DNA of 49,558 nt from an uncultured Clostridia bacterium (GTDB lineage Bacteria > Bacillota > Clostridia > TANB77 > CAG-508). How positions within the stretch are numbered: the stretch's first letter is position 1; every line of letters starts with the position of its first letter. Positions 8,640 through 16,131 of this stretch are shown here, in pieces. A program made the position numbers and the translations under genes. Under the pieces are notes generated by a model that was not told the origin of the DNA, did not search any database, and saw only the letters and a program-made list of their open reading frames with translations. Location: the NCBI GenBank assembly GCA_944387525.1, contig CALXFF010000009.1, positions 1 through 49,558 on the forward strand, written 5' to 3'.

Positions 8640-9827
8640 TTATCTGTACATCATGCCACTATTAGAAATCTTAAGAACTAAAGCTGTCCCAATAATCAAC
8701 ATGAAAGAAATCGAACATAAAATAGCTAAAAGTATTTTAAAAATATCTCCAATTTGTTCTAATAGCCCTGTTATCTTCGAATCTGCAATAGGTTCTGTAA
8801 TTGTTGCCAGAAACTTATATGTTATACAGAGTATTGCCAATTTAAAAATAGGTGCAATACACATACCAATTACAATAATTACTCCAACTAAACCAATTGC
8901 ATTCTTAAGGATAATTCCTCCACCCAAAACGGTATCAACTGCATCACCTAATATTTTTCCAACAACAGGTACAGCTGAACTTACTATTGCTTTTGTGGTT
9001 TTGGCTGTAATTCCATCTACACTGCTTGACATTGTTCCTTCTAATGAAACCACCCCAACAAATATTGTTAGAATAATTCCTAAAAACCAAACAATTCCTG
9101 ATTTTAAGAATTTTGATAATTTACTTATTTGTATTTTGTCAGTTAATTTTGATAAAATAACTAAACTTGTAAAAATTAGCACAAGTGGCAATATTATTGT
9201 TTGTATGATATTACCAATAAAATTAATCATAAACAGTATAATTGGTTCTATTATTCCACTTGTAGCAATACTTCCAGTATACATCATGAGAGTAATTAAA
9301 AGTGGAACTAGCATATTCATAAACGCTACTAAATCTGTCGTTGTTTGTTTTACCATTGTTATTATTTCTGAAAAATTTGACATTACAATTGTCACAATTA
9401 ATATGTATTGGACATAATATATAAGTTTTGCAATACCATCATTTTCAAGGTTTTCACTTATTGATTTTAACAAACTATGTATTACTATAATAACTAAAAT
9501 ACTAACTATTGCTTTTATGCTGTCAAATATTTCTATTCCTAATAAGTTGAGTACGGCTTTTAATATACTGTTGTTATCAATATTTCCTTGTATTGCTTGG
9601 TTTAATATTTCATCTATATCAATATTTTCAAAAAACTCTCCTGATGTGTATTCTTTTGAGTTATTTATAAAATCTTGTATCCCAAATTCTTCTTGCTGTT
9701 CTTGTATTGCCTCCTGTGTACTATTTGAATTGCTTGTGTTTGATGTTTCGGTTGCAATTACTAAAGTTTCAGGAATTACAATACATATTAATGTTAAAAA
9801 AATTAATTTTATTATAAATCTTTTCAT
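8640..9827 (-). CDS. spoIIIAE: Stage III sporulation protein AE
   Basis: Polytopic core of the SpoIIIA channel, 395 residues. A signal-like first helix is followed by an acidic linker that contains IDEILNQAIQGN, then about seven or eight membrane helices. The family segment GGGIILKNAIGLVGVIIVIGMC is visible near residue 305. Length is in the usual range. A GAGGAG site precedes the ATG. A 254-codon plus-strand frame opposite this gene is a shadow. A perfect 30-base inverted repeat separates it from spoIIIAD. Confidence 0.92.
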   Translation of the reverse strand: MKRFIIKLIFLTLICIVIPETLVIATETSNTSNSNSTQEAIQEQQEEFGIQDFINNSKEYTSGEFFENIDIDEILNQAIQGNIDNNSILKAVLNLLGIEIFDSIKAIVSILVIIVIHSLLKSISENLENDGIAKLIYYVQYILIVTIVMSNFSEIITMVKQTTTDLVAFMNMLVPLLITLMMYTGSIATSGIIEPIILFMINFIGNIIQTIILPLVLIFTSLVILSKLTDKIQISKLSKFLKSGIVWFLGIILTIFVGVVSLEGTMSSSVDGITAKTTKAIVSSAVPVVGKILGDAVDTVLGGGIILKNAIGLVGVIIVIGMCIAPIFKLAILCITYKFLATITEPIADSKITGLLEQIGDIFKILLAILCSISFMLIIGTALVLKISNSGMMYR

Positions 9828-9840
9828 TTGTAACTCCTCA

Positions 9841-9940
9841 TGTCGCGTTGGGGACGTTTCTCATGCGACATTTATTATAATTAACTAAAAAATAATTTTT
9901 AAATGTTCTATGTCGCATGAGAAACGTCCCCAACGCGACA
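9841..9940. repeat. Perfect 30 bp inverted repeat pair (REP/BIME-like) in the spoIIIA operon
   Basis: 9841-9870 and 9911-9940 are exact reverse complements. Each arm is itself a hairpin: TGTCGC and GCGACA enclose a GGGGACGTTTC core. The element fills the gap between spoIIIAE and spoIIIAD, ending one base from the spoIIIAD stop. The GC-rich arms stand out against the AT-rich background. Confidence 0.75.
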
Positions 9941-9941
9941 C

Positions 9942-10328
9942 TTATGTAGGTAGTATTTTTAATATTATTTCTAACAGGCTTGATATTATTGGTATTGACA
10001 TTGCAATTATTATGATTTTGCTTCCTATTTCGATTTTACTTGCTATTGCACCTTCTCCTGCGTCTTTGCATACACTAACTGCAAATTCTGCTAAAAATGC
10101 TATTCCTGTAATTTTTAATAATATTGCTAAAAATGTACTATTTATTGATGCTTTTGATGCTAAAGATTGTAATAGTGATATAACTTGCGTTAGTTGGTCC
10201 ATTACCAATAACAATATTAAAACTCCTGCAAGTAAACTTATATATATTGCAAATTCAGGTTTATATTGTTTTAATAAAATTATTATGATAAGGGCAACTA
10301 AACCAATTCCTATTATTTTAATAATCAT
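9942..10328 (-). CDS. spoIIIAD: Stage III sporulation protein AD
   Basis: Small polytopic subunit of the SpoIIIA complex. Starting at the ATG behind AGGGAGAGTAAA gives 128 residues, close to the 133 of the Bacillus protein; the longest frame adds 14 unrelated residues that run back into the repeat region. Hydrophobic segments IIKIIGIGLVALIIIILL, YISLLAGVLILLLVM and the C-terminal IIIIAMSIPIISSLLEIILK match the family, as does AEFAVSVCKDAGE in the centre. Confidence 0.92.
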   Translation of the reverse strand: MIIKIIGIGLVALIIIILLKQYKPEFAIYISLLAGVLILLLVMDQLTQVISLLQSLASKASINSTFLAILLKITGIAFLAEFAVSVCKDAGEGAIASKIEIGSKIIIIAMSIPIISSLLEIILKILPT

Positions 10329-10370
10329 TTTACTCTCCCTAAAAAAGCAATGAACTTTTCTATATTTCAA

Positions 10371-10420
10371 GGTCTGTCCCTAATACGCAAAAATTGTTCA
10401 ATTTGACATGTCCCTAAAGG
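10371..10420. repeat. Two GGGAC-core repeats at the spoIIIAC/AD junction
   Basis: CTGTCCCTAA (from about 10374) and CATGTCCCTAA (from about 10407) lie in the same orientation around an AAATTG..CAATTT palindrome. The second copy overlaps the last codons of spoIIIAC. Same family as the other GGGAC repeats in the window. Confidence 0.5.
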
Positions 10421-10608
10421 TTGAAAATTGTTCTTACTGTGTCAAATAATCCACTTATTTCTTTTATAACCATTGTTAATACAATTACTAAACCTGCAAG
10501 TGTTGTCATCATAGCTTGGTCTTCTCTTCCAGCTCTTACTAATACTTGATGTAAAACTGCTACAAGTATTCCTATTGCAGCTATTTTAAATAATAAATTA
10601 ATATCCAT
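10414..10608 (-). CDS. spoIIIAC: Stage III sporulation protein AC
   Basis: Two-helix membrane subunit of the SpoIIIA complex. From the ATG preceded by AAAGGA at a 9-base distance it has 64 residues: INLLFKIAAIGILVAVLHQVL is helix one, MMTTLAGLVIVLTMVIKEI helix two, with the short acidic hairpin (RAGREDQA) between them. The alternative ATG three codons upstream sits directly on the ribosome binding site and is less likely. Confidence 0.92.
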   Translation of the reverse strand: MDINLLFKIAAIGILVAVLHQVLVRAGREDQAMMTTLAGLVIVLTMVIKEISGLFDTVRTIFNL

Positions 10609-10687
10609 CTTTAACATTCCTTTTTATTTATCTTTATTTTTCAAACAATTGTTATTAATTTATTTATAACTCCAGAGCTTTGTTGCA

Positions 10688-11200
10688 TTAAGCTAAAATT
10701 ATTACAATTGCTAACCCTATGGTTGTCCCTAATTTTGAGTATAGTTTTTCATTTTTTCTTTTTTCTTCTTCGGCGTCTTTAATTTGTGTATTTAAAAAAT
10801 TTTGTGTTATTTCTATTTGACTTATTTGTCCTTCACTATCTGTTTGTCCTAGCAGTTTTGATAATGTTTTCAAAACCTGTTTGTCCTCTTTTGAAAAATT
10901 ACAGTTGCTTTCATCTATTGATTCTTCCCATGCTTGACTTGCGTTTTTTTCTTTCATTTTTTCTTTTGATTTTTTAAAGATATTTGATATATTGTAACTT
11001 GAATTTTTTGATATTTCTTCGAATATTTCTGGTATTGGTTCATATGTAAATTTTATTTTTGATTCAAAAATATTTAGTGCATTTTTCATTTCTTTTAATT
11101 CATTTAATCTATATACATATTTTTTTGACAGAAATCTGCCTATTAAAGTACATGCAACTAATAATAAAAAGAGCATAAAATATTTTATAACTAACACCAT
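10688..11200 (-). CDS. spoIIIAB: Stage III sporulation protein AB
   Basis: 170-residue membrane protein of the SpoIIIA complex, close to the usual 171. An N-terminal helix (about 5-22) and a C-terminal helix (LGTTIGLAIVIILA) bracket a helical cytoplasmic region with the family features RLNELKEMKNALNIFESKI and ETLS-like VLKTLSKLLGQTDSEGQ. It follows spoIIIAA in the operon; the distance shrinks to about 94 bases once the spoIIIAA frameshift is corrected. Confidence 0.92.
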   Translation of the reverse strand: MVLVIKYFMLFLLLVACTLIGRFLSKKYVYRLNELKEMKNALNIFESKIKFTYEPIPEIFEEISKNSSYNISNIFKKSKEKMKEKNASQAWEESIDESNCNFSKEDKQVLKTLSKLLGQTDSEGQISQIEITQNFLNTQIKDAEEEKRKNEKLYSKLGTTIGLAIVIILA

Positions 11201-11293
11201 GTCTAGTTTTTCCTTTCCTAATTATCATCTTGTCCAATTCAACTTTTACAATATTTTATGCATATACTTAATTAAATAGAACTAAAAAATAAA

Positions 11294-12164
11294 TTATATA
11301 AAAATAATTTTTTCAATTTGTTTATTTTCCAATAAACTATTTATGTATTTATTTTGTTTTATATCATTCATATCTTTTCCATGCATTGTAAAAATGCCTT
11401 TTACTCCTGAAATAATCGCTTCTCCGAATGGCATCAATATCTTCTTTAGAGCCAATTTCATCACAAGCAATTACTTCTGGTGCCATTGAGCGAATTAACA
11501 TTTTTATTCCTTTTGATTTTGATATATTTTCAATTACATCTGTTCTTATTCCTATGTCATTTTGTGGCACACCTTTATACATTGCTGCAAGCTCTCCTCT
11601 TTCATCCACCACTCCACAGGTTTTTCCGTTGAAATTCATTTCTTCTATTCCATTGCTAATTCTCCTTATCACATCTCTTAATACAGTTGTTTTTCCTTTA
11701 CCTGGTGGAGAAACAATTAGTGTATTGTAAATGGTGTTTTCTTCTTTATTAATAATTTCCTCTAAAAATTTATTTCCACAACCTAAAATTTGTCTTGCTA
11801 TTCTAAAATTAAAACTTGTTATATATTTTAAATTTATAATTTTCTCATCTTCTACTACTGCTGTGCCTGTTAAACCAATCCTATGCCCACCTTTGATGGT
11901 TAGATATCCATTACAAATTTGATTTTTGTATGCATATATTGAATTTTCGCATAACTTTTCTAATGTTTGCATTATTTCTGTTTGAGAGATTTTATAATCT
12001 ATTAGAATATCTGCTTGTCTTAGTTTTAAAATTATTGGTCTATTAACTCTAATTCTTATTTCTTGCAATTGTGGTTGAATAGCTTGGTTTTGAAGTGATA
12101 CATTTTTTAGTAATGTATATAATTGATTAGGAAAATATCTTATTATTTCATCTATATCTTGCAC
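11294..12164 (-). pseudogene. spoIIIAA: spoIIIAA with a +1 frameshift near the 3' end
   Basis: SpoIIIAA is the cytoplasmic secretion-type ATPase that powers the SpoIIIA-SpoIIQ apparatus. The frame from a GTG at 12164 (behind GGAAGGGG) has Walker A SPPGKGKTT, the VVDERGELAAMYKG box and Walker B VIACDEIG, but after EDIDAI it runs out of frame and stops at 11364 (266 codons). Shifting by one base near 11422-11426 restores the expected ending REAIISGVKGIFTMHGKDM and on to KIIFI, with a stop at 11294 (about 289 residues, a normal length). So the sequence carries one extra base in CGGAGAAG. Either an assembly error or a recent inactivating mutation; the rest of the gene is intact. Confidence 0.85.
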
Positions 12165-12194
12165 TTTTACCCCTTCCTTTTATAATTTTTGGAC

Positions 12195-12231
12195 AAATAA
12201 AAAGAAGCATACTTATTGTATTATATGCTTC
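12195..12231 (-). terminator. Terminator between the membrane-anchored gene and spoIIIAA
   Basis: On the minus strand GAAGCATA pairs with TATGCTTC across a 12-base loop and is followed by TTTTTATTT. It separates the gene at 12462-14186 from the spoIIIA operon. Confidence 0.75.
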
Positions 12232-12294
12232 ATTTTCATTTTAAGACCATTTTCAATAAATTTTTTAAAACTAATTACAATTCTTATTTATATA

Positions 12295-12439
12295 GCTAGA
12301 ATATTATATTAAATAATTTTACAGTACCGCGTAGCGACCAAACGAGCGCAAGCGAGTGCGATTGGAGCAACCTTCTATTTATTTATAATCAAAGGTTGCG
12401 ACAACAAGGTACAAAAAATATTTAATATAATATTCTAGC
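12295..12439. repeat. 145 bp element bounded by perfect 21 bp inverted repeats
   Basis: 12295-12315 and 12419-12439 are exact reverse complements (outer ends GCTAGAATATT and AATATTCTAGC). Inside are nested complements GTACC/GGTAC and GCAACCTT/AAGGTTGC and a GC-rich block (about 12329-12370, with GCGCAAGCGAGTGCG) unlike the surrounding sequence. No ORF. Best read as a MITE-like non-autonomous element or a stable structured RNA. Confidence 0.7.
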
Positions 12440-12461
12440 AAACAATAACTGTAGATTGTAA

Positions 12462-14186
12462 TTATTGTCTATTTATAACAACTCTATATATCAATCCTGT
12501 ATTAGAATCTAGTTCAAACTCTACCCTATATAAAGTCTCTGTTTCAATCATATCCTTAATTAAAGTAATGTTTTGTTCTGAAACCTCATACTCTTCGCCA
12601 TCAAAATGAATTTCTGTAATTTGAGGATTATTATTTCTTTTATTTTCATTTTCTTCAGGTTCATCACCTTCTGAACTGCTATCTTCATAACCATTATTTA
12701 AAGCTATAGTTGATAATAAGCCTCTTACAGTAACCCCTCTTTGACTTGTTCCCTCATACAAGTAGAATTTTTCATTAAATTCTGTTGCTTCAACTTCTGA
12801 AAGTTGGTTGTTTGACTGTATGCCTAAAACATCTGATAATATTTGTGTTGGTAATACAAAGTACAATGGGTTCTGTTCTGCTGTTGCTCCTAATTGTTCC
12901 ATTTGATTTTGGTTTACAGCAATTAATCTGTCTTGAATTGCATTTAATAAACCTGAAACATATTCTTCATCTTGGTCATTAAGTATTACTGCATTTTGTG
13001 CTGAAAAATCTTCAATGTCTACTGCTTCTGTAAATTGCACAGAATTATTTATTGTATATTTATAATTTAAATCTTCATTTTGATTTTTTCCTTGTACTGA
13101 TATTTCATAACTTTCATTTATATTATTTGAATTTAAGCCATTAAATCTAGCTACTAATCCTACATTTAAATTTTTATCTGTATTATTTAATAAGTTAATT
13201 GTTGCATTATATGTTTCTTGTCCTTCACTTTCTGTTCTTTCTAAAGAAAGTTCTAAAGACTCTTGTTTTATTTCTAGTCCACTTACTTTGTCATTATTTT
13301 TGTATACAGTAATTTCTATTTCCCCAACTTCTGCATTATTTAAATCTTCAATTAAATTATCAATATCTGTTGTTCTTATTTTAGAAGAACTTTGTTGTAA
13401 ACCTAATAATGCATTTAACTGGTCTATTGTGTTTTCATCATCTTTTAATGTTTCTAAAATTTGTGTCAATACATTTTTTAATTCATCACCTGTTAATGAT
13501 AATCTATATCCGACTTTATTTTCTTCACTTATTTTAGAAAACTTACCATTTTCTATCTGATTTATTATATTATCAAAATATGTTGTTTTTAGATTTTGAA
13601 TTTGGTCATAAGGAATTTGCAAATTTTGCAAACTTGCAACTGTATCAACAAAACTCAAGTCTACATTGTCTGCACCTTGAAGTTCTTGCCCGTCTTTAAT
13701 TGCAATATATTTTGTTCCTATATATTCTGATTGTATTCCTTGCATGTCGTTTGATTTTCTATAATAAAACGGAAAATTAGTATCATTTGAATAGTTTAAT
13801 GTAATGTTTTGTTCATTTTTTGCATTTGGTTTGTTCATTTTTCCAGAAAAAGTTATATTGAAGTTATCAAGTATATCATCATTTTGACCTAAATCTGGAA
13901 GTGATATATCAAAATCTATATTCCCATTATCTTCATATGGAGTATTTTGTTTTTTATCTAAATATTGTTTTAATCCTTCACCTATGAATCCATTTTCTTG
14001 CTGCACTATTTGTGCAGTATATTTAAAAAATAGTTCTTTGTTACTTTTAAATAAATCTGTAAAGAAATATAAGCAACTAAATGTAATTCCTAATGCTAAT
14101 ATGATAATTACAATTATTATTGCAATTTTCAATCCTTTATTTTTACTTGTACTTTGTTTTTTCTCTTTGTTTTTCTTTTGATTCAT
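12462..14186 (-). CDS. Membrane-anchored protein of unknown function
   Basis: 574 residues from the ATG behind TTGGAGGG; the longer frame's GTG lies on the ribosome binding site. A basic Lys/Asn/Gln-rich tail (about 1-20) is followed by one membrane helix (about 21-43), after which the protein is hydrophilic, rich in Asn, Asp, Glu and Gln, and predicted extracytoplasmic. The DLFKSNKELFFKY stretch right after the helix recalls large surface or lipid-associated proteins of Clostridia, but I cannot assign a family. No cell-wall sorting motif or catalytic signature is seen. It follows yebC after 21 bases, so the two are probably cotranscribed and end at the hairpin at 12195-12231. Confidence 0.7.
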   Translation of the reverse strand: MNQKKNKEKKQSTSKNKGLKIAIIIVIIILALGITFSCLYFFTDLFKSNKELFFKYTAQIVQQENGFIGEGLKQYLDKKQNTPYEDNGNIDFDISLPDLGQNDDILDNFNITFSGKMNKPNAKNEQNITLNYSNDTNFPFYYRKSNDMQGIQSEYIGTKYIAIKDGQELQGADNVDLSFVDTVASLQNLQIPYDQIQNLKTTYFDNIINQIENGKFSKISEENKVGYRLSLTGDELKNVLTQILETLKDDENTIDQLNALLGLQQSSSKIRTTDIDNLIEDLNNAEVGEIEITVYKNNDKVSGLEIKQESLELSLERTESEGQETYNATINLLNNTDKNLNVGLVARFNGLNSNNINESYEISVQGKNQNEDLNYKYTINNSVQFTEAVDIEDFSAQNAVILNDQDEEYVSGLLNAIQDRLIAVNQNQMEQLGATAEQNPLYFVLPTQILSDVLGIQSNNQLSEVEATEFNEKFYLYEGTSQRGVTVRGLLSTIALNNGYEDSSSEGDEPEENENKRNNNPQITEIHFDGEEYEVSEQNITLIKDMIETETLYRVEFELDSNTGLIYRVVINRQ

Positions 14187-14207
14187 AATACCCTCCAACA
14201 CAGAATT

Positions 14208-14927
14208 TTATTCTTCCCAGTTATGATATATATTAGAAACATCATCTAAGTCTTCTAGTCTTTCTATTAATCTTTCCATTTTTTCTGCACCTTTTTCGTC
14301 AAGGCTAACTGTTGTTGTTGGAACCATTTGTACTTGTGCTTCTAAAAATTCAAGACCTGCTTCTTCAAGTTTTTCACGTACTGCTGAGAAATCTGCTGGG
14401 TCTGTTGTAATTTCATATATTTCTTCTGATGCAACAAAATCTTCTGCTCCTGCGTCTAATGCAAGCATCATTAATTCGTCTTCATCCATATCAGTAGAAG
14501 CTTTTTCTATTACTATTACTCCTTTTTTATTGAACATATATGATACGCATCCTGTTGTTCCTAAGTTTCCTCCTGATTTGTCAAATGCATGTCTTACGTC
14601 TGCTGCTGTTCTATTTTTGTTGTCTGTTGCAGCTTCTACAATTACTGCTACTCCATTTGGTCCATATCCTTCATATGTAATTTCTTCGTAGTTTTCATTG
14701 CTTGTTGATGCTTTTCTTATTGCATTATTTATTGTGTCGTTTGGCATGTTTGCTGCTTTACATTTTGCTATTACATTTTTTAATTTTGAGTTTCCTGCTG
14801 GGTCTGGTCCACCTTCTTTTACTGCTATTAATAATTCTCTTCCTAGTTTTGTGAATATTTTTCCTCTTGCTGCGTCTGCTTTTCCTTTTTTGGCTTGTAT
14901 GTTATGCCATTTTGAATGTCCTGACAT
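14208..14927 (-). CDS. yebC: YebC/PmpR-family transcription and translation factor
   Basis: Full-length 239-residue member of the conserved YebC/TACO1 family. The N-terminus [21 protein letters not shown], the KEGGPDP motif, the [11 protein letters not shown] segment and [22 protein letters not shown] are all diagnostic. Family members act as transcriptional regulators or help ribosomes through difficult sequences; which applies here cannot be told. A GGAGG site precedes the ATG. The membrane-anchored gene follows closely. Confidence 0.95.
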   Translation of the reverse strand: MSGHSKWHNIQAKKGKADAARGKIFTKLGRELLIAVKEGGPDPAGNSKLKNVIAKCKAANMPNDTINNAIRKASTSNENYEEITYEGYGPNGVAVIVEAATDNKNRTAADVRHAFDKSGGNLGTTGCVSYMFNKKGVIVIEKASTDMDEDELMMLALDAGAEDFVASEEIYEITTDPADFSAVREKLEEAGLEFLEAQVQMVPTTTVSLDEKGAEKMERLIERLEDLDDVSNIYHNWEE

Positions 14928-15132
14928 TTTTTATTCCTCCCTTTGTTTTTGTTTTTATTTATATTGTTTTTAGCAAATTTAGTAATTTGTTAATTCTAAA
15001 ATATTTTATCATACTTTTTTTAGTTTGTGTAGTATTTTTTATAAATTGTAGGATAAAGTCAATTTTTTTCCGACAATTAGTTTAATTTCTTTATAGATTA
15101 TATCATTTATTATAAACTTTTATTTTGTAGTA

Positions 15133-15166
15133 ATTAAAAGAAACCTAAATTTTTATTAGATTTCTT
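15133..15166 (-). terminator. Terminator of the AAGAAATCTAA type
   Basis: AAGAAACCTAAA (15138-15149) pairs with TTAGATTTCTT (15156-15166), followed on the minus strand by TTTTAATT. A close copy of the hairpin, with the same downstream motif, lies after the cupin gene at 24476-24509. Confidence 0.6.
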
Positions 15167-15246
15167 TGATAACTTGTTATTTGTCTGATTATAAACTTAT
15201 TTTAACAGGTGTATAATCAACTATATCACAATAAATAAATTAATAG

Positions 15247-15285
15247 AAGAACACATAAAAATGAATACATTCAATTTTATGTGTT
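15247..15285 (-). terminator. Hairpin after the 55-codon ORF
   Basis: ACACATAAAA...TTTTATGTGT inverted repeat with a short loop, 26 bases past the stop of the small ORF. A T-run lies on the plus side and a TTCTTCTATT stretch on the minus side, so it may work in either direction. Confidence 0.55.
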
Positions 15286-15310
15286 TTTAATTGATAGCCA
15301 TCAAATTAGC

Positions 15311-15478
15311 TCATCTTCGTCTGAAATCTGGTTTGCGATTTCTTTCAATTCTTTCTATTTCTGCTATTCTTATTCTCAAATTACTTTCCAATTCTGCTGC
15401 TTCTTTTTTGATTTCTTCATGAGAATATACTACTCCTTTTGATTTCTTTTTTGCTTTTTTTGGCATATCAATCCGCAT
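15311..15478 (-). CDS. Small basic hypothetical protein (55 residues)
   Basis: A short ORF, MRIDMPKKAKKKSKGVVYSH at the start and RNRKPDFRRR at the end, with a strong AAAGGAGAATAA site 3 to 8 bases before the ATG and a hairpin just after the stop. It is very basic at both ends with a helical Glu/Ile-rich centre (EEIKKEAAELESNL). The good start signal and codon pattern argue that it is translated. Function unknown; a nucleic-acid-binding role is a guess from charge only. It lies directly downstream of the AAA/TOPRIM-like pair, on the same strand. Confidence 0.6.
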   Translation of the reverse strand: MRIDMPKKAKKKSKGVVYSHEEIKKEAAELESNLRIRIAEIERIERNRKPDFRRR

Positions 15479-15558
15479 GATTTATTCTCCTTTCAAATTT
15501 TGATAAGGCTTTTATGTTACACGTTCCTTCTGGAATTGTTTAAATAATATCATATAAC

Positions 15559-16131
15559 TTATATACTATCAAGACATTTCTTTATAAAAACTTCCATATT
15601 AGTCTTATTGCTTTTCTCAAACATTTTCATTAAATTTTCTACTTGTTGCTTGTCAGATTCTCCTTTGTTTGTTGGAAATAATCCTCTATATACTCTGCCT
15701 TTTTCTTTGTTGTTTGGTAATTTGTTTATTAGTTTCAAATCTAGTAATACTTCATCTAAATTACTATTATTCCATATTGGAATTATGTAGGAATTGAGCC
15801 AGTGCTTTTTAAACATTTCCTTTGATATATATTTTTGTTTTCTATCTTCACTGGTATCATCCAAGTCCATTATCGGCATTACTGAAAAATTTTTTAATAT
15901 TCCTTTTTCTTCTTCTACTATATATCTTTGACTAAATACCCTTTTATTCTTAAATATATTATTTCCCAATACTGTCATTAAACTATCTATTTGTATGCTC
16001 GTTTTTCCATTGCTTTCTGCATATATTTCCATAGGCAAATGCAAATTACTTTTTATATGCTCCGCTAAAAGGAGTTCACTTTTCCCATGCGCTATTACTA
16101 TTCCCTTGCAATAATTAGGTTTCATCGCCAT
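15559..16131 (-). CDS. TOPRIM/RloB-like partner of the AAA ATPase
   Basis: 190 residues from the ATG at 16131 (GAGGG 8 bases upstream); the longer frame runs back into the ATPase and is spurious. It overlaps the ATPase stop by 17 bases, so the two are translationally coupled. The N-terminus reads CKGIVIAHGKSELLLAEHI, resembling the first TOPRIM strand-loop, though the usual acidic residue is His; MPIMDLDD further on fits a TOPRIM DxD. This pairing of an AAA15/AAA21 ATPase with a small TOPRIM-like protein is the architecture of RloAB/AbiL/PARIS-type defence modules. I infer a nuclease effector role; which known family it belongs to, if any, I cannot say. Confidence 0.55.
   Translation of the reverse strand: MAMKPNYCKGIVIAHGKSELLLAEHIKSNLHLPMEIYAESNGKTSIQIDSLMTVLGNNIFKNKRVFSQRYIVEEEKGILKNFSVMPIMDLDDTSEDRKQKYISKEMFKKHWLNSYIIPIWNNSNLDEVLLDLKLINKLPNNKEKGRVYRGLFPTNKGESDKQQVENLMKMFEKSNKTNMEVFIKKCLDSI

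Larger units (their letters stand above)
14928..15310. other. Non-coding gap upstream of yebC
   Basis: About 380 bases with no credible ORF. It contains the yebC leader, a shared intergenic motif (TTATAAATTGTAGGATAAA at about 15043-15061, also found at 24425), and two hairpins described separately. The plus-strand open frames here are AT-rich noise. Confidence 0.6.

Noticed and set aside
8653-9417. A 254-codon open frame on the plus strand
   Set aside because: Exactly opposite spoIIIAE, no ribosome binding site, and a composition expected from an AT-rich antisense shadow.
14928-15310. Possible riboswitch or RNA gene in the gap before yebC
   Set aside because: Only terminator-like hairpins and AT-rich sequence; no conserved riboswitch core recognised.
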